From contig JADWMH010000017.1 of the NCBI GenBank assembly GCA_015767355.1, forward strand, positions 1 to 17,547: 17,547 nt of DNA, in the 5' to 3' direction. Positions 14,174 through 17,547 of the stretch are shown piece by piece. Positions within the stretch are counted from its first letter, which is position 1. Each line of letters opens with the position of its first letter. The notes below the pieces were generated by a model. It was not told where the DNA came from and made no database searches. It saw nothing but the letters and a program-made list of their open reading frames with translations. Made by a program: the position numbers and the translations under genes. This stretch comes from Gammaproteobacteria bacterium (GTDB lineage Bacteria; Pseudomonadota; Gammaproteobacteria; Chromatiales; Chromatiaceae).

Positions 14174-15662
14174 TCAGTTTTCTGTCTGGATCCGGGGGAT
14201 AGAATCCCCGCCGTCAGGCTCAGCTTGCTCTGCCTCTGTCACAGCCTCAACCTCATCCGACTCTTCAGGTTCATCCAGCGGTGCGATGGTCCAGCCGAAC
14301 CAGCCGAACATCAGGGTCACCAGCGGCGACAGCCAATTGAAGAACGCAAAAGGCGCATAGGCGATGGTTGGAACACCAAGGGTTGCGGACTGGTAGGCGC
14401 CGCCGGAATTCCATGGCACCAGACTAGCTGTCACCGTACCTGCGTCTTCCGCCACCCGCGAGAGGTTTTTGGGATGCAGCCCCCGGTCCCGGAAGGCCTG
14501 CGAGTACATGCGCCCGGTCATGACCAGGGTCATGTACTGGTCGCACAACACCATGTTGCCGCCCAGCGCGGTAAACACCGTGGCGCTGAACAGGCCTTTT
14601 CGCGACTTGACCCGGCTGAGTATGGCCTGCACCAGCACTCGCATTTGCCCTGTGTGCTCCATGATCCCGCCGAACATCATCGCGCAGATAACCAGAGAGA
14701 TCGTGTACATCATGGAGTTGAGACCACCCTTGGAGAGCAATTTATCCACCGCCTCGATGCCTGAGTCGCTGACATAACCAGAGTAGGCAACGCCCATCAG
14801 GGTTTCGTAGGAGTAATTCTGAAACAAAAACCCCAGAAATGCAGCAAAGACAGCGCCGGCTGCGATACCGGGGATCGCAGAGATACGAAACATCGCCATT
14901 GCCATCACCAGCACCGGCGGCAACAGCAATATGGGTGAGATATTGAACTGGCTTCCCAGCACATCGTGGAACTGCGTGATAGACTCGATATGCGCCTCTC
15001 CATGCTCCCCCCACATAAACCCGAGCACCAGTTCGATGATCAGAGTCAACGTAAAGGCCACGCTGGTGGTGTAGAGCATATGCCTGATGTGTGTATAGAG
15101 GTCAGTGCCCACCATAGCCGGAGCCAGATTGGTGGTATCCGACAACGGCGACAGCTTGTCGCCGAAATAGGCGCCGGACAAAACGGCCCCGGCCACCACC
15201 GGCAACGGGAAACCCCAGACCGCCGCCGATTCCCATCAGGGCCACACCGATGGTGCCGCTGGTGCCCCAGGAACTACCAGTCGCCAGAGAGGTGACGGCG
15301 CAGATCAGCACCGTCACCACCAGAAAGATCTGCGGATGGATGATGTCCAGGCCATAATAGAGCAGCGTGGGAACCACCCCGCTCTGTATCCATACGCCTA
15401 TGAGAATACCGACGATCAACAGGATCATGATCGCCTGCAGCGAATTCGTGATTCCCGCTACCATTCCAGCTTCGATATCCTTCCATGAATAACCCGCTCG
15501 CCAGGCCATCAATGCAGCCACCATCACGCCGAGCAACATGGGGATTTGCGGGTCCATGCCGTAGATCGCAATGGAGAATACAATGCCCACAACCAGAGAC
15601 AACAGAGAGATCAGCGCCTCCCAGAGATAGAGTTCGCGTACCTGCGGTTTAGCGGTGGTCAT
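14174..15662 (-). pseudogene. nhaC: NhaC-family Na+/H+ antiporter, frameshifted
   Basis: The two reading frames together match an NhaC-type antiporter of about 495 residues, a normal length, which exchanges Na+ for H+ at the inner membrane. The upstream part (15662 to about 15207) carries ALMAWRAGYSWKDIEAGM and TSLATGSSWGTSGTIGVALM. The downstream part (from 15205 to 14174) resumes with PVVAGAVLSGAYFGDKLSPL and SDTTNLAPAMVGTDLYTHI and contains further hydrophobic helices and an acidic tail. The frame is lost near 15206. Removing one base there (minus-strand G after CCC) restores the family-like GFPLPVVAGA. No other disruption is seen, so the break is recent or a base-calling error. ATG 15662 (MTTAKPQVREL, AGGA upstream) is preferred over TTG 15704. 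The gene is convergent with acnA. Confidence 0.85.
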
Positions 15663-15869
15663 AGTGGGGCCAATCCTGTTGTTAGTAGATGGAGCATACC
15701 CCAATCATGTTGCGTGAATCCAGAAAAACAATACGTCAAATACGTTCCCGGATGCATCTAGTCCAGATATCGTTGCAAGGAGCGGGAGACGACGCAGCAA
15801 TCTGGTTTTGGATTTTGCAAGAGGCTCTTTATCCAAGCCATTTCCAAAGTATTTTATTTGCCAGTTTGA

Positions 15870-16889
15870 TCATTTATCGATTGGACGCCTGCTGACAATC
15901 AGGTCAAAATTTCCAGCAATCCAGGCCCCCACAGAGGCTCCGAGCGTATTGAGGATCAAGTCCACAGTGGAGGGAAATCGATCAACCAGGAACAACAACT
16001 GGCCGGTTTCAATCGTGGCGCTCATGGCTGCTGCGAGTAAAGTTGCCAGGAGAATACCGGAGCCCGGCCTGCGCAGCATTCCCACCAACCAGCCGAATGG
16101 CGCAAAACCCAGAAAATTGATCGCCCAATCCATGAGAGTGTCATTATTGAACTGCAGTTTGCTAAAGAGTAGAAAATGAGCCATCTTAGCTGTGGTCACA
16201 CTGTATTTTTTCGCAATGTGCAGTGCGCCGGGGGAGAGATAGTTGAACGATTGATCTCCGACACGAACGACAGCCTTGCGAATCTCTCCCAGCCACGGAC
16301 GATCCCCCGTCAGTTCGTTGCCTAAAGCCAGTCTATAACCTGAATCCCAAACATCCAACGGTTGATCTGTTAGACGTTCAATGACCTGTAAATCTCCATC
16401 GACATGAATTTCAAGAGTTTTCCCGGTGACGAATATCTCGATGCGGCGCCATCCCGGCTCGGAAAACACATCCTTTATCAGATAGTCCGGGGTTCCATTG
16501 AGAGAAGTCCGCTGAGTTCGCACGCGCACACTCAGGCTGCCGCCATGCTGACCCACCGTGATGTTGCGGAGATCAGGACTTGCTGACACGGTGAAGATAC
16601 GCGCCGGACCATACTGTTCCCGATCGGTTGCCCGCACTTCAAGTGACAGTTTGAAGTCGGATCTAGTAATGACCTTCTGCAGCCATGCAGGCGGTGCCAG
16701 GGTCCCGGCAATTCCCGGCGAGCGGAATTGCAGCCCTGTTCCGGGCTTTAATTCAGCGCCATTCTCCTGTTCTCCGGAAGAGGGTGGCGCCAGCTTGAAT
16801 GGGTAAAAGCCGACAATGCAATAAACGCCTGCCACTAACAGCACCAATGCCAAATAGACCCGCCGGATTCCTGGCGCAACCCTTGTCAT
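15870..16889 (-). CDS. VanZ-family membrane protein with LamG-like domain
   Basis: The 339-residue product starts with a transmembrane helix (about 10-28). A periplasmic beta-rich domain (about 55-215) follows. Its pattern resembles concanavalin/LamG folds: SDFKLSLEVRA near 77-87, later GWRRIEIFVTG and LEIHVDGD, then YRLALGNE. The C-terminal third has three further hydrophobic segments with the VanZ signature DWAINFLGFAPFGW, then AMSATIETGQLLFL and STVDLILNTLGASVGAWI. VanZ-like proteins are named after a glycopeptide-resistance gene, but most have no proven role in resistance; some sit near exopolysaccharide genes. The LamG-like/VanZ pairing suggests glycan binding at the cell surface (inference). 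A GGAG lies about 8 bases before the ATG. No neighbouring operon partner is seen. A gap of 248 bases without a confident promoter separates it from the divergent secreted-protein gene. Confidence 0.8.
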   Translation of the reverse strand: MTRVAPGIRRVYLALVLLVAGVYCIVGFYPFKLAPPSSGEQENGAELKPGTGLQFRSPGIAGTLAPPAWLQKVITRSDFKLSLEVRATDREQYGPARIFTVSASPDLRNITVGQHGGSLSVRVRTQRTSLNGTPDYLIKDVFSEPGWRRIEIFVTGKTLEIHVDGDLQVIERLTDQPLDVWDSGYRLALGNELTGDRPWLGEIRKAVVRVGDQSFNYLSPGALHIAKKYSVTTAKMAHFLLFSKLQFNNDTLMDWAINFLGFAPFGWLVGMLRRPGSGILLATLLAAAMSATIETGQLLFLVDRFPSTVDLILNTLGASVGAWIAGNFDLIVSRRPIDK

Positions 16890-17137
16890 TCTCTATACTC
16901 CAGGGGGTGGAGACTCATGAATATTAAACTCTATTGAGAAATCTGGATCCGAAGGTCAAAGGATTGCAGATGAATCGGGGATTTTCAAGTCTTATCAGGA
17001 GATTCCATACCATCAGGAGTTGCCCATAAATAACAGCCGTTACAATTTCGTGATCAACTTGTGATGTCCTTGTGAGGATTGGCTCAACCATCCCTGCAAT
17101 ACTGAAGTTCCCAATCACATTGAAAGAGAACTTCATC

Positions 17138-17497
17138 ATGAAAACATTATCAACAGCGAGTATCGTAACGATGATCGGCGTCGCATCGCTTGTTGCGGCG
17201 AGTTATTCATACGCTGAGCGTGAAAAAGGACGAGGAGGAAAAGATGCTCCCATAGTGTATGTGACCTCACAAGGTTTATATTTTGATTCGATTGTTCTAG
17301 CAGATTTGCCGTACAAGGGAGATTTCCAGCTTCTGGAAATGAAAGGACCCACAGGATTACAAACGAAATTTGGCCCTGGAGATGCTGGCGATTATGTGGG
17401 TGGACGCTGGTGGGTGGACGATGGAGACGGAATAATGGACGAGAATGACCATTATTTCCTCTGCCCACTGCTCGGGCCGGGTCGTGTTGATCCCTGA
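17138..17497 (+). CDS. Small secreted protein of unknown function
   Basis: The 119-residue product has a clear signal peptide (MKTLSTASIV, hydrophobic core, cleavage likely after SYSYA at residue 26). A charged stretch EREKGRGGKD follows, then a compact domain of about 85 residues. This domain contains PIVYVTSQGLYFDSIVLADL, GPTGLQTKFGPGDAG and YVGGRWWVDDGDGIMDENDH. It ends in YFLCPLLGPGRVDP with a single cysteine. The D-x-D-G-x-M-D-x-x-D stretch resembles a calcium-binding loop. I do not recognise a named family, although the SQGLYFDSI and CPLLGPGR motifs look conserved-hypothetical. ATG 17138 is chosen because the signal peptide begins there and AGAGAA lies upstream; an extension to 17072 would bury it. 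The gene is monocistronic, with a terminator 30 bases downstream. Confidence 0.75.
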   Translation: MKTLSTASIVTMIGVASLVAASYSYAEREKGRGGKDAPIVYVTSQGLYFDSIVLADLPYKGDFQLLEMKGPTGLQTKFGPGDAGDYVGGRWWVDDGDGIMDENDHYFLCPLLGPGRVDP

Positions 17498-17527
17498 TAG
17501 ACCAGCCTCTCTGTAATGGATGGACTA

Positions 17528-17547
17528 ACCCGCCAACTGAGGCGGGT
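17528..17547 (+). terminator. Probable intrinsic terminator of the secreted-protein gene
   Basis: ACCCGCC (17528-17534) and GGCGGGT (17541-17547) form a perfect 7-bp GC-rich stem with a 6-base loop AACTGA. It lies 30 bases after the stop codon. The window ends at the stem, so the expected T-tract cannot be seen. Confidence 0.7.

Noticed and set aside
15870..16889. Glycopeptide resistance gene vanZ
   Set aside because: Only the VanZ-type membrane motif is shared. There are no vanA/H/X-like neighbours, and the protein carries an additional periplasmic domain.
17072..17137. N-terminal extension of the secreted protein
   Set aside because: It would bury the signal peptide that begins at 17138.

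Overview
The window looks like an ordinary chromosomal segment of a gammaproteobacterium. The supporting signs are a GlnB-type PII protein, a MutY–YggX pair, gammaproteobacterial-style minor pilin genes (pilV-pilW-pilX-pilY1-pilE), AcnA, and abundant short palindromic intergenic repeats. The species cannot be named from the sequence; a free-living or sulfur-oxidising lineage is only a guess. No CRISPR array, transposase, integrase, phage gene or defence locus was found.

Layout. From 1 to about 5950 everything reads leftward. In transcription order: sucC, sucD (succinyl-CoA synthetase), nadE (glutamine-dependent NAD synthetase), glnB (PII), mutY, yggX and tRNA-Phe. A good sigma70-type promoter precedes sucC and another precedes the tRNA. 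sucD/nadE and mutY/yggX overlap, which indicates translational coupling. From about 6080 to 11190 a rightward block encodes type IV pilus assembly: PilV, PilW, PilX, a short PilY1 and PilE. It is headed by its own promoter, and fimT/fimU are absent from the immediate neighbourhood. acnA (aconitase) follows on the same strand with its own extended -10. Convergent to it is an nhaC-like Na+/H+ antiporter gene broken by a one-base frameshift. Beyond that lie a leftward LamG-like/VanZ membrane protein gene, a divergent gene for a small secreted protein of unknown function, and a terminator hairpin at the right edge.

How the genes fit together. sucCD and acnA are citric acid cycle genes. nadE makes the NAD+ that the cycle reduces. 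GlnB senses 2-oxoglutarate and ATP/ADP, so the sucCD-nadE-glnB arrangement links carbon flux, NAD supply and nitrogen status (inference). The pilin block is a self-contained module for priming and tipping type IV pili.

What stands out is less the genes than the gaps. Six intergenic gaps carry palindromic or dispersed repeats of several families. One cluster of three alternating copies separates sucC from sucD. One repeat abuts the mutY start, and a 30-nt element occurs both between pilX and pilY1 and between nadE and glnB. I do not see convincing evidence for an undescribed biological system. The best items for a second look are the nhaC frameshift, the short PilY1, the secreted 119-residue protein and the repeat-laden operon junctions.
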